A stretch of 13,531 nt of DNA. Source: JBPEWY01 sp052032225 (GTDB taxonomy: Bacteria > Bacteroidota > Bacteroidia > Flavobacteriales > Flavobacteriaceae). The first letter of the stretch is position 1; each line of letters opens with the position of its first letter. Made by a program: the position numbers and the translations under genes. The notes under the pieces were generated by a model, which was not told the DNA's origin, ran no database searches, and saw only the letters and a program-made list of their open reading frames with translations. Shown here piece by piece: positions 6,206 to 12,881 of the stretch. The stretch lies in assembly GCA_052032225.1 (NCBI GenBank), contig JBPEWY010000093.1:1-13531 (forward strand), read 5' to 3'.

Positions 6206-8378
6206 GAAAACATTATTTGCAAAAGCCATCTTTTTACTGTTGGCAACAAACGTATGTTATGCTCAAGAAAAAGAAACAGATTCTGTATTGAGCAAAACCG
6301 TAACGTTAGATGAGGTTTTAGTCTCATCAATCAGAGTTAAAAACAATGTTCCGGTTACTTTTTCTAATGTAAAAAAGCAAGAAATTAGTAAAAGAAACTT
6401 AGGACAAGACATTCCTATTTTACTAAACTTTTTGCCGGGCGTAGTTACAACTTCAGATGCCGGTGCCGGAGTAGGATATACCGGTATTAGAGTGCGAGGT
6501 AGTGATGCCACACGTGTAAACGTTACCATAAACGGAATTCCTTATAACGATGCAGAATCTCACGGTACATTTTGGGTTAATTTACCTGATTTTGCGTCGT
6601 CTACAGAGAGTATACAGTTGCAACGTGGTGTTGGGACATCAACCAACGGTTCTGGTGCTTTTGGCGCAAGTTTAAATATTTTAACAGATGCCATTAGTGA
6701 AAATGCATATGCAGAAATTGCTAATTCATTTGGCAGTTATAACACCAGAAAGCATACTTTAAAATTTAGCTCAGGAAAATTAAACAATGCAATAGAGTTT
6801 TCTGGAAGACTTTCTGCAATAGCTTCAGACGGTTATATAGATAGAGCTTCGTCAGACTTAAAATCGTATTTCTTGCAAGGAGCATATGCTAAAAACAATA
6901 CCTTAATAAAAGCCTTGGTTTTTGGAGGGCACGAAATAACTTATCAAGCCTGGTTTGGTATAGATGCAGAAACTTTGGCCGTTAACAGAACATTTAATCC
7001 TGCAGGAATATACACAGATGAAAATGGGGTTACACAATTTTATGATAACGAAATTGATAATTACAAACAAGACCACGCACAATTACACTGGAACGAGCAA
7101 TGGAGCACCAATTGGAGCACCAATTTTGCGCTACACTATACCTATGGTAGGGGGTATTTTGAGCAATATAAAGAAGATCAAGCTTTTGCAGATTACGGTT
7201 TGGAGCCTGTAACTTTAGGAGGCGAAACCATAAATGAGACAGATTTAATTAGAAGAAGATGGTTAGACAATGATTTTTACGGAACTACGTTTTCTGCTAC
7301 CTATAAAAAATCAGACTTTGAGGTTGTTTTAGGTGGTGCTTACAATGAGTATCATGGAGATCATTTTGGCGAGATTATTTGGGCTCGTTATGCATCTAAC
7401 AGCCAAATTAGAGATAGATATTACGATGATTCTTCAGAGAAAACAGATTTCAACTCATACATAAAATCGGTTTTTTCACTTAATAATAAATGGACTCTTT
7501 TTGCTGATGCACAGTTTAGAAGGGTAACTTACAAAGCCAACGGAGAAGATACCGGACTGGTAAATGATACCTTTAACTTTTTTAACCCTAAAGCCGGAGT
7601 TACCTATCAACTAAATACAAACAACAAACTGTATTTTTCTTATGCCAGAGCCAATAGAGAACCTAACAGAAATGATTATGAAAATGGTAATCCTAAACCC
7701 GAACAATTAAATGATTTTGAATTGGGGTGGCGTTATATTTCGCCCAAAATAACGCTTAACACAAATGTTTACTATATGCGTTATCAAAATCAATTAGTAC
7801 TCACAGGAGAACTTAATGATGTAGGGGCGCCTTTAAGAGAAAATGTAGGAGACAGTTACAGACTTGGGTTAGAAATAGACGCTAATGTAAGAATTAGTAA
7901 AAAGTTACAATGGCAGCCCAATATAGCCATTAGTACTAACAAAAATGTAGATTACTATTTTCAACGAGACGGGGTTTTACAAAACTTAGGAAACACAAAT
8001 ATTGCGTATTCACCAAATGTTGTAGCATCTAACATTATTAGCTATTTACCAAAACAAAACCTACAGTTTTCTGTATTAAGTAAGTATGTTTCTGAACAAT
8101 ACATGGGGAACATAGATGCGGAAAGCTCAAAATTAGATGCCTACTTTATAACCGATTTAAATGTTGTTTACAACATTCCGGTAAACTCTTTTATAAAACA
8201 AATAACGCTACAAGCATTGGTAAATAATGTTTTTAACACCAAGTACGTGTCTAACGGATATTTTTATACATATGATGATACTTGGTCTAACCCCGGAAGT
8301 GTACAAACTATAGAAGGTGCAGGGTATTACCCTCAAGCTACCAGAAACTTTTTGTTAGGAGCTGTGCTCAATTTTTAA
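6204..8378 (+). CDS. TonB-dependent outer-membrane receptor, probably for thiamine
   Basis: A 724-residue outer-membrane receptor. Residues 1-20 are a signal peptide (MKTLFAKAIF... ending CYA, then Gln21). TVTLDEVLVS (32-41) is a TonB-box-like segment; the plug domain runs from about 50 to 165 with IRVRGSDATRVNVTINGIP (95-113) and SIQLQRGVGTSTNGSGAFG; the rest is a 22-strand-type barrel ending in ...FLLGAVLNF with the terminal Phe used in barrel assembly. It lacks the N-terminal carboxypeptidase-like domain found in SusC-type and many other Bacteroidota receptors. The TPP riboswitch directly upstream points to thiamine or a phosphorylated or precursor form as ligand, and the nearby PnuT-like gene supplies the inner-membrane step. 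A 12-bp tandem duplication (7101-7124) encodes WSTNWSTN. Its stop shares bases with the stop of the convergent lipoprotein gene. Confidence 0.92.
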   Translation: MKTLFAKAIFLLLATNVCYAQEKETDSVLSKTVTLDEVLVSSIRVKNNVPVTFSNVKKQEISKRNLGQDIPILLNFLPGVVTTSDAGAGVGYTGIRVRGSDATRVNVTINGIPYNDAESHGTFWVNLPDFASSTESIQLQRGVGTSTNGSGAFGASLNILTDAISENAYAEIANSFGSYNTRKHTLKFSSGKLNNAIEFSGRLSAIASDGYIDRASSDLKSYFLQGAYAKNNTLIKALVFGGHEITYQAWFGIDAETLAVNRTFNPAGIYTDENGVTQFYDNEIDNYKQDHAQLHWNEQWSTNWSTNFALHYTYGRGYFEQYKEDQAFADYGLEPVTLGGETINETDLIRRRWLDNDFYGTTFSATYKKSDFEVVLGGAYNEYHGDHFGEIIWARYASNSQIRDRYYDDSSEKTDFNSYIKSVFSLNNKWTLFADAQFRRVTYKANGEDTGLVNDTFNFFNPKAGVTYQLNTNNKLYFSYARANREPNRNDYENGNPKPEQLNDFELGWRYISPKITLNTNVYYMRYQNQLVLTGELNDVGAPLRENVGDSYRLGLEIDANVRISKKLQWQPNIAISTNKNVDYYFQRDGVLQNLGNTNIAYSPNVVASNIISYLPKQNLQFSVLSKYVSEQYMGNIDAESSKLDAYFITDLNVVYNIPVNSFIKQITLQALVNNVFNTKYVSNGYFYTYDDTWSNPGSVQTIEGAGYYPQATRNFLLGAVLNF

Positions 8379-8815
8379 TTGCTAATAATTACCGAACTGC
8401 CCACAGTGGTGGTTCGGTAATTTAACATACTATATTTGCGCTCTCCATCATCAGACTCACCTAAAAACTCACCCGAAAAGAGACTATATTCGTATTCTTC
8501 GCAATCGCATTTACAGCTAGTTCCGTTTATTTTTTTCATGGTAGAGCAGCTATTAGGTGAGTGATTGGGGCAACTGGCCTCAAAAGCAACATATCCGCTA
8601 CCGGTATTGGTAACAAAAACACCTTTAATACCAACCCCGTCATTGCCTATATAAATAGAGTTGCCGGGAGTAGCTAAACTACTGTATAAAGGGAGGTTTA
8701 AATTAATTTCGAACCTAAAATTAGTTTCCTGTAAATAGGGATTTCGTTCTACACCATCATCACTACAAGCAATTATACCCCAAAAAAGCATTATTAAAAT
8801 GCCAATTTTTTTCAT
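8375..8815 (-). CDS. Cys/His-rich lipoprotein, Rieske-like C-terminal half
   Basis: A 146-residue predicted lipoprotein: MKKIGILIMLFWGIIAC with the lipobox Cys at 17, followed by SDDGVERN, an acidic start that in Bacteroidota can direct surface export. The mature part contains SCPNHSPNSC (81-90) and CKCDCEEYEYSLFSGE (101-116). This arrangement, C-x-x-H then a Cys-rich loop ahead of a Y/F-S-L-F-S-G-E strand, resembles the Rieske [2Fe-2S] fold, where C-x-H and C-x-x-H normally hold the cluster. The spacing here is not canonical and the second His is lacking, so it may bind another metal, form disulfides, or be a degenerate Rieske domain. Function unknown. The gene converges with the receptor gene and is divergent from greA. 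The terminator-like stem of the receptor lies within its last codons. Confidence 0.75.
   Translation of the reverse strand: MKKIGILIMLFWGIIACSDDGVERNPYLQETNFRFEINLNLPLYSSLATPGNSIYIGNDGVGIKGVFVTNTGSGYVAFEASCPNHSPNSCSTMKKINGTSCKCDCEEYEYSLFSGEFLGESDDGERKYSMLNYRTTTVGSSVIISN
8387..8422. terminator. hairpin at the end of the receptor gene, inside the convergent lipoprotein gene
   Basis: AATTACCGAAC (8387-8397) and GTTCGGTAATT (8412-8422) form a perfect 11-bp stem around a 14-nt loop, 8 nt beyond the receptor stop. Only TTT follows on the plus strand, so termination strength is uncertain. It lies within the last codons of the opposing gene. Confidence 0.5.
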
Positions 8816-8866
8816 GTTGATAATTTTTGTGCAATATACTATAAAACCAAGTTGATTAAAAATTTG

Positions 8867-8874
8867 TATATTTG
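8867..8874 (+). promoter_or_regulatory. greA: candidate greA promoter -7 element (TATATTTG)
   Basis: TATATTTG matches TAnnTTTG exactly. The predicted start, 8878-8881, is at the foot of a hairpin in the greA leader. The nearest upstream TTG (8852-8854) is too close for a normal -33 element. Confidence 0.55.
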
Positions 8875-8878
8875 TGTT

Positions 8879-8905
8879 AAATCCTCTGGTAGTAGGGGAT
8901 TTTTT
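8879..8905 (+). terminator. greA: terminator-like hairpin in the greA leader
   Basis: AAATCCTC (8879-8886) pairs with GGGGATTT (8895-8902; one G-T) around an 8-nt loop, and the T-run 8900-8905 follows directly. It stands between the candidate promoter and the greA ATG, in the position of an attenuator. Confidence 0.45.
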
Positions 8906-8926
8906 CTATTTATAAACCATGAAGTT

Positions 8927-9403
8927 ATGAGCAAAGTATCATATTATACTGCAGAGGGATTAAAAAAGCTTAAAGACGAGCTTAATTATTTAAAAGATGT
9001 AGAGCGTCCAAAAGCATCGCAAGCTATTGCAGAAGCTCGCGATAAGGGTGATTTATCTGAAAATGCAGAGTACGATGCAGCAAAAGAGGCACAGGGGCTG
9101 CTTGAAATGAAAATATCTAAACTAGAAGAAGTAATTGCTAACGCAAGAATTATAGATGAAAGCCAGTTAGATACCTCTAAAGTGCTGGTGCTTTCTACAG
9201 TTAAAATTAAAAATCTTGCCAATGGCATGGAGATGAAATATACGTTAGTAGCAGAAAGTGAAGCCGATTTAAAAAGCGGAAAGATTTCTGTAAGTTCTCC
9301 TATTGGTAAAGGATTATTAGGAAAAGAAGTTGGAGATATTGCTGAAATTGAGGTGCCTAACGGAAAATTAAAATTTGAAATATTAGAAATAACAAGAGAT
9401 TAA
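8927..9403 (+). CDS. greA: transcription elongation factor GreA
   Basis: Binds in the secondary channel of RNA polymerase and stimulates cleavage of the backtracked transcript, restarting stalled elongation. The 158-residue protein is full length: an N-terminal antiparallel coiled coil (about 1-75) carrying the tip motif ARDKGDLSENAEYDAAKE with the acidic residues that act at the polymerase active site, then the FKBP-like C-terminal domain with SPIGKGLLGKEVGD and PNGKLKFEILEI. I start at the ATG at 8927 (MSKVSYYTAEGLKKLK), typical of flavobacterial GreA; an in-frame ATG at 8852 would add 25 residues covering the promoter and leader hairpin and is not credible. A leader hairpin just after the promoter suggests attenuation, and a strong terminator follows the gene. 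It appears to be transcribed alone. Confidence 0.96.
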   Translation: MSKVSYYTAEGLKKLKDELNYLKDVERPKASQAIAEARDKGDLSENAEYDAAKEAQGLLEMKISKLEEVIANARIIDESQLDTSKVLVLSTVKIKNLANGMEMKYTLVAESEADLKSGKISVSSPIGKGLLGKEVGDIAEIEVPNGKLKFEILEITRD

Positions 9404-9418
9404 CTTTATTCAACAACC

Positions 9419-9453
9419 AAAAAAATCCTTTGCCTATGGTGAAGGATTTTTTG
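9419..9453. terminator. greA: intrinsic terminator after greA
   Basis: An A-run followed by TCCTT (9426-9430), a loop, AAGGA (9442-9446) and six T, then TGTTTTT. Counting the A-T pairs the stem is about 11 bp, and the flanking A and T runs make it usable in both directions. Confidence 0.85.
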
Positions 9454-9501
9454 TTTTTATTGTAATTTTAAAACAGCTCATAATCATTAATTAACAAAGT
9501 C

Positions 9502-9894
9502 ATGGCAAGTATTTTTACAAAAATTGTAAACGGAGAAATACCCTGTTATAAAGTTGCAGAAACAAAAGATTTTTTAGCCTTTTTAGATATAAACCCCAAC
9601 GCCAAAGGGCATACACTTTGTATTCCTAAACAAGAAGTAGATAAGATTTTTGATTTAGATGAAACTACATATTTAAACCTTATGGCTTTTTCGCGTAGGG
9701 TTGCTAAAGCGTTAGAAAAAACAGTTTCTTGTAACAGAGTTGGGATGGCTGTTGTAGGGTTAGAGGTTCCGCATGTACACGTTCATTTAATTCCTATAAA
9801 CCAAATGAAAGACATGACTTTTCAGCATAAAGTATCTTTAACTTCTAATGAATTTGCCGAGCTAGCTCAGGCTATTCAAGAAAATTTTAAATAA
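9502..9894 (+). CDS. HIT family protein (histidine-triad nucleotide hydrolase)
   Basis: A 130-residue histidine-triad protein of the HINT type, expected to hydrolyse purine nucleoside phosphoramidates, aminoacyl-adenylates or related AMP conjugates in the cytosol, through a covalent nucleotidyl-histidine. The opening IFTKIVNGEIPCYKVAE and the segment FLAFLDINPNAKGHTLCIPK (24-43) are typical of the family; the active-site triad is PHVHVHLIP (90-98) with His91, His93 and His95, plus His37 as the distal fourth histidine. The zinc-binding Cys of some HINT proteins cannot be assigned with confidence. It follows the greA terminator, so it probably has its own promoter, although no perfect TAnnTTTG was found in 9453-9501. 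Its 3' end overlaps the convergent zinc-ribbon gene by 8 nt. Confidence 0.93.
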   Translation: MASIFTKIVNGEIPCYKVAETKDFLAFLDINPNAKGHTLCIPKQEVDKIFDLDETTYLNLMAFSRRVAKALEKTVSCNRVGMAVVGLEVPHVHVHLIPINQMKDMTFQHKVSLTSNEFAELAQAIQENFK

Positions 9895-10240
9895 TTTCTG
9901 CGTAGCGTAAATAAGCAAAAACAGCAATTAAAATAGCAATTGCAGTTAAGGTGAGAATGTAAAACATGCTGGTAAAAGCTATAGAGCTTCTTTTGGGTGT
10001 TACCAGTTTGTTATAATAATCTACAACACGCTCAATATCATCGGTCCATTTAACCGGGTAAATGGTAGAGTTGCACGTATTACAAGTTACTTTATTACTT
10101 ACTTCTTTGGTTAAACGCTTAACTAAAGCATCTTCTTTTTGTTTTTGGTAAAAAGTGAGTGTTAGACTGTTGTTAAAACACTCCGGGCAATTATTGGTAA
10201 GCGTAGCTTTTTTTATAGCAATTAAAGTTTCTTTAGACAT
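9887..10240 (-). CDS. small zinc-ribbon protein with C-terminal membrane segment
   Basis: A 117-residue protein I do not recognise as a named family. Two CxxC knuckles, CPEC (18-21) and CNTC (53-56), 31 residues apart, suggest one zinc ribbon near the N terminus. The middle (60-85) is polar and ends in PKRSS, and a single hydrophobic segment (about 88-111, FTSMFYILTLTAIAILIAVFAYL) is followed by a short tail. With positive residues before the helix, the zinc ribbon is likely cytosolic and the protein tail-anchored. It lies 25 nt after the histidine kinase gene on the same strand, so the two are probably co-transcribed, hinting at a regulatory or membrane-linked partner role. The 3' end overlaps the convergent HIT gene. 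Confidence 0.7.
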   Translation of the reverse strand: MSKETLIAIKKATLTNNCPECFNNSLTLTFYQKQKEDALVKRLTKEVSNKVTCNTCNSTIYPVKWTDDIERVVDYYNKLVTPKRSSIAFTSMFYILTLTAIAILIAVFAYLRYAEII

Positions 10241-10265
10241 AGTTTTAGGTTTAGGGGCAACAATA

Positions 10266-11423
10266 CTATGAAAGTACTTTTAATGAAATTTGCATTATGG
10301 TACCTTCTTCTCTTGATGACGAAAGCACTCTAATTTTTCCGTTATGATAATCTTCTATTATTCTTTTCACGAGCGATAATCCTAAACCCCAACCTCTTTT
10401 CTTGGTGGTAAAACCAGGCTCAAAAATCTTGTTTAAGTTGGCTTTAGGAATGCCACTTCCGTTATCTTTTATTAATACATTAACGTAATTATACTCTAAA
10501 TTAATATCTATACGCACATTCCCTCTTCCTTTCATCGCATCTATAGCATTCTTTACAAGGTTTTCTATACTCCAATTATATAAACTGGGATTTAGCATAA
10601 CCCAAACTTCTTCTTGCGAAGAAAAAAAGTTAAACTCTACCAATTTAGAACTTCTAGATTTTAAGTAATCAAAAGCCTTTTGTGTTTCTAACACTATATT
10701 ATGTCGCTCTAAAGTTGGTACAGAACCTATTTTAGAAAAACGTTCTGTTATGGTTTGTAAACGCGAAATATCCTTTTCTATTTCATCTGTAATGCTATGA
10801 TGTAATTTTTCTGCCTTTAAAAGTTCGTTCCAACCCAATAAAGAAGATAGAGGTGTGCCAATTTGGTGAGCCGTTTCTTTGGCCATACCGGCCCATAGTT
10901 TGTTTTGTTCAGAAATTCTTGAAGCACGGTAGAAAAAGAAAATTACAGCGCCAAACAAGAAAATAATAAGCAACAATGCTATTGGATAGTATTTAAGCTT
11001 GTTTAAAACTTCAGAATTACCGTAGTAAAGCGTGGCAAGCTTTTCTCCTCTAAAAGTAATTTCTATAGGATTGTTTTCTGACTTAAATTTTTTAATGAGT
11101 TTTTGCACGTAGGCATCATCTGCAATTCGGGGGTCGTCTATATTATTTATACCATTTATAGAGCCATCATTGTTTACAACAATCATGGGTGTAGTTACAT
11201 TGTTTCTTAATACTGTTAAAGGCAATTCGCCCAAACTTCTGTTTAAATCTTCGGTTTGTATAAGCTCTGCTTGGGCAGTAGCCCAAGTTTCCATTTTACG
11301 ACGTTCCTCTTCTTTAAAAATGGTAAAAAACTTATAGGTATTCCACAAAATAAGGGCTACAACAATAAAAGATGCCAGTACCAGTAAAAATTTCGATGTA
11401 TTTCGTTGGGTTGTAAACACCAT
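10266..11423 (-). CDS. membrane sensor histidine kinase with HQIGTP phospho-acceptor box
   Basis: A 385-residue sensor kinase. A short N-terminal segment leads to TM1 (about 12-30), a periplasmic sensing region of roughly 115 residues (31-145), TM2 (146-165), then the catalytic part. The H-box is KETAHQIGTPLSSLLGW (182-198) with His186; it reads HQIGTP where most kinases have HE-[LI]-[RK]-x-P. The ATPase domain has the N-box NLVKNAIDAMKG (288-299), the G1 box DNGSGIP (320-326), an F-box FEPGFTTKKRGWGLGLSLVKRI (334 onward, approximate) and the terminal beta-strand. All residues needed for activity appear present. No response regulator gene is adjacent, so it is an orphan here; its only likely operon partner is the small zinc-ribbon membrane protein. 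The signal sensed is unknown. The promoter region contains a 15-bp direct repeat. Confidence 0.92.
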   Translation of the reverse strand: MVFTTQRNTSKFLLVLASFIVVALILWNTYKFFTIFKEEERRKMETWATAQAELIQTEDLNRSLGELPLTVLRNNVTTPMIVVNNDGSINGINNIDDPRIADDAYVQKLIKKFKSENNPIEITFRGEKLATLYYGNSEVLNKLKYYPIALLLIIFLFGAVIFFFYRASRISEQNKLWAGMAKETAHQIGTPLSSLLGWNELLKAEKLHHSITDEIEKDISRLQTITERFSKIGSVPTLERHNIVLETQKAFDYLKSRSSKLVEFNFFSSQEEVWVMLNPSLYNWSIENLVKNAIDAMKGRGNVRIDINLEYNYVNVLIKDNGSGIPKANLNKIFEPGFTTKKRGWGLGLSLVKRIIEDYHNGKIRVLSSSREEGTIMQISLKVLS

Positions 11424-11443
11424 GCAATGGTAATTTCAAGTTT

Positions 11444-11477
11444 AAATATACTGCAATTGTTAAAATATACTGCAATT
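11444..11477. repeat. 15-bp direct repeat in the kinase/flavin-reductase intergenic region
   Basis: AAATATACTGCAATT occurs exactly twice, at 11444-11458 and 11463-11477, with a 19-bp period. On the minus strand each copy reads AATTGCAGTATATTT, holding a TTG and a TATATTT. TTG of the outer copy (11475-11473) and TATATTTA of the inner one (11450-11443) are 22 nt apart, near the spacing of a -33/-7 pair, so together they may be the kinase promoter, a pair of operator sites, or both. Confidence 0.75.
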
Positions 11478-11516
11478 TTGATTTATATATACGTTTTTTA
11501 TGCCTGTCAATTTATG

Positions 11517-11524
11517 TACATTTG
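11517..11524 (+). promoter_or_regulatory. candidate promoter -7 element (TACATTTG), near-leaderless
   Basis: TACATTTG matches TAnnTTTG and is only 6 nt from the ATG at 11531. Transcription would begin at about 11528-11531, giving a leaderless or nearly leaderless mRNA. No -33 TTTG at the expected distance. Confidence 0.45.
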
Positions 11525-11530
11525 TAACGT

Positions 11531-12412
11531 ATGAGTACGATGATTTCTTTTAGTCCCGATCAACTTTCTACAGGAAAATTACATTCATATTTGTTAGGCT
11601 CAGTAGCACCAAGGCCTATAGCCTTTGCCAGCACTATTGCTAAAGATGGCACACCAAATTTAGCGCCCTTTAGCTTTTTTAACGTTTTTAGTGCTAATCC
11701 GCCTATTATGATTTTTTCGCCTGCTCGTCGGGTACGTAACAATACCACTAAACATACCTTAGAGAACGCTTTAGCTACTAAAGAAGTTGTAATTAATGTG
11801 GTAAATTATAATATGGTGCAGCAAATGTCTTTAGCCAGCACAGAGTATCCTGAAGGCGTTAATGAGTTTGTTAAGTCCGGATTAACCATGTTACCGTCAG
11901 AGAAAGTTGCGCCATTTAGAGTAAAAGAATCACCCGTACAATTTGAGTGTAAAGTAAATAATGTTGTTTCTTTAGGAAAAGAGGGAGGCGCCGGGAATTT
12001 AATTATTTGCGAAGTACTTTTGCTACACATAAACAAAGAGGTTTTAACCGATGATGGTAGTATAGACCAGCATAAAATAGACTTGGTTAGCAGAATGGGT
12101 GGCAATTGGTACTCTAGAGCAAATCAAGGCATGTTCGAAGTTCCTAAACCACTCTCTACCCTTGGAATTGGTGTAGATGCAATACCGGAGCATATTAGAT
12201 TAAGCAAAGTGCTTACCGGAAACGATTTAGGAATGCTTGGTAATGTAGAAAAGTTACCAACTCCTGATGAAATTGCAGCGTTTGTAAACAACTCTTTAGA
12301 GATTAAAGCAGTGTTAAGCGCAGACGATGTAGAGCAACAACATAAAAAAGCAAAAGAATTTTTAAATAATAATGATGTGCTTTCTGCCTGGAAAGTGCTT
12401 TTAGCTAAATAA
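11531..12412 (+). CDS. flavin reductase-like FMN-binding protein (DIM6/NTAB type)
   Basis: A cytosolic 293-residue protein of the flavin reductase-like, FMN-binding split-barrel family (COG1853). The N-terminal half holds the FMN-site signatures GSVAPRPIAFAST (23-35) and NLAPFSFFNVFSANPP (43-58), then FSPARRVRNNTTKHT (62-76) and NVVNY (97-101 or so). The C-terminal part contains VSRMGGNWYSR, also common in the family. Members reduce flavins or act as flavoenzymes in ring-cleavage or detoxification; the substrate cannot be told from sequence. Met4 (11540, MISFSPDQL) is an alternative start and resembles relatives better, but the first ATG is as close to the promoter. It is 10 nt upstream of the DUF3127 gene and probably co-transcribed with it. 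Confidence 0.88.
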   Translation: MSTMISFSPDQLSTGKLHSYLLGSVAPRPIAFASTIAKDGTPNLAPFSFFNVFSANPPIMIFSPARRVRNNTTKHTLENALATKEVVINVVNYNMVQQMSLASTEYPEGVNEFVKSGLTMLPSEKVAPFRVKESPVQFECKVNNVVSLGKEGGAGNLIICEVLLLHINKEVLTDDGSIDQHKIDLVSRMGGNWYSRANQGMFEVPKPLSTLGIGVDAIPEHIRLSKVLTGNDLGMLGNVEKLPTPDEIAAFVNNSLEIKAVLSADDVEQQHKKAKEFLNNNDVLSAWKVLLAK

Positions 12413-12422
12413 ATAATAATTT

Positions 12423-12806
12423 ATGGAGGTACAAGGAATAATTAAAGTAATCGGAGAAACTAAAGCTGTAAACGATAGAGGATTTCAAAAACGTGAGTTA
12501 GTAATTACAACGCAAGAACAATACCCGCAACATTTATTAATAGAGTTTGTTCAAGATAAATGTAGTTTGTTAGATGGCTTAACGGTTGGACAACAAGTAA
12601 AAGTTAGTATAAACTTAAGAGGAAGAGAGTGGGTAAGCCCGCAAGGAGAAGTAAAATACTTTAATTCTATTCAAGGATGGCGGGTAGAGGTATTAGCTCC
12701 TGCGCCAGAAGAAACAACCAATGATATACCACCTATAGCTCCGGACGATGCTTTTGAGCCTGCTAACGAGCTTAACGAAGAAGACTACGACGATTTACCA
12801 TTTTAA
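12423..12806 (+). CDS. DUF3127 protein, OB-fold-like with SSB-type C-terminal tip
   Basis: A 127-residue soluble protein of the DUF3127 family, common in Bacteroidota. Residues 1-92 form the conserved part: MEVQGIIKVIGETKAV, GFQKRELVITTQEQYPQH, FVQDKCSLLDGL and INLRGREWVSPQGEVKYFNSIQGW, a beta-rich pattern compatible with an OB fold like that of single-stranded DNA-binding protein. Residues 93-120 are a Pro/Glu/Asp-rich, probably disordered linker, and the chain ends EEDYDDLPF. Acidic residues followed by a terminal PF are the hallmark of the SSB tip that docks DNA repair and replication proteins. A role with single-stranded nucleic acid is therefore plausible but unproven. It lies 10 nt after the flavin reductase gene; a strong terminator follows. 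Confidence 0.88.
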   Translation: MEVQGIIKVIGETKAVNDRGFQKRELVITTQEQYPQHLLIEFVQDKCSLLDGLTVGQQVKVSINLRGREWVSPQGEVKYFNSIQGWRVEVLAPAPEETTNDIPPIAPDDAFEPANELNEEDYDDLPF

Positions 12807-12821
12807 AACAAACAATACAAG

Positions 12822-12848
12822 AGAGAGGCTTTTAAGCCTCTTTTTTTT
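12822..12848 (+). terminator. intrinsic terminator after the DUF3127 gene
   Basis: AGAGGCTT (12824-12831) and AAGCCTCT (12834-12841) pair around TT, in practice a 6-7-bp stem with a tetraloop, followed by a run of eight T (12841-12848) and another T-run. It ends the flavin reductase-DUF3127 unit and separates it from the transporter gene. Confidence 0.85.
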
Positions 12849-12881
12849 GTTTTTTTGTAATTTCACCACAAAACTAAGCCC

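Noticed and set aside
8852..8926. 25-residue N-terminal extension of GreA
   Set aside because: It covers the candidate promoter and leader hairpin; GreA proteins start at MSKVSYYT.
9887..9894. Possible frameshift at the end of the HIT gene because of overlap with the opposing gene
   Set aside because: The HIT protein is of normal length with a normal end; an 8-nt convergent overlap is common in compact genomes.
11806..12105. Minus-strand open frame inside the flavin reductase gene
   Set aside because: Opposite to a well-supported conserved gene, with composition of a reverse-frame shadow.
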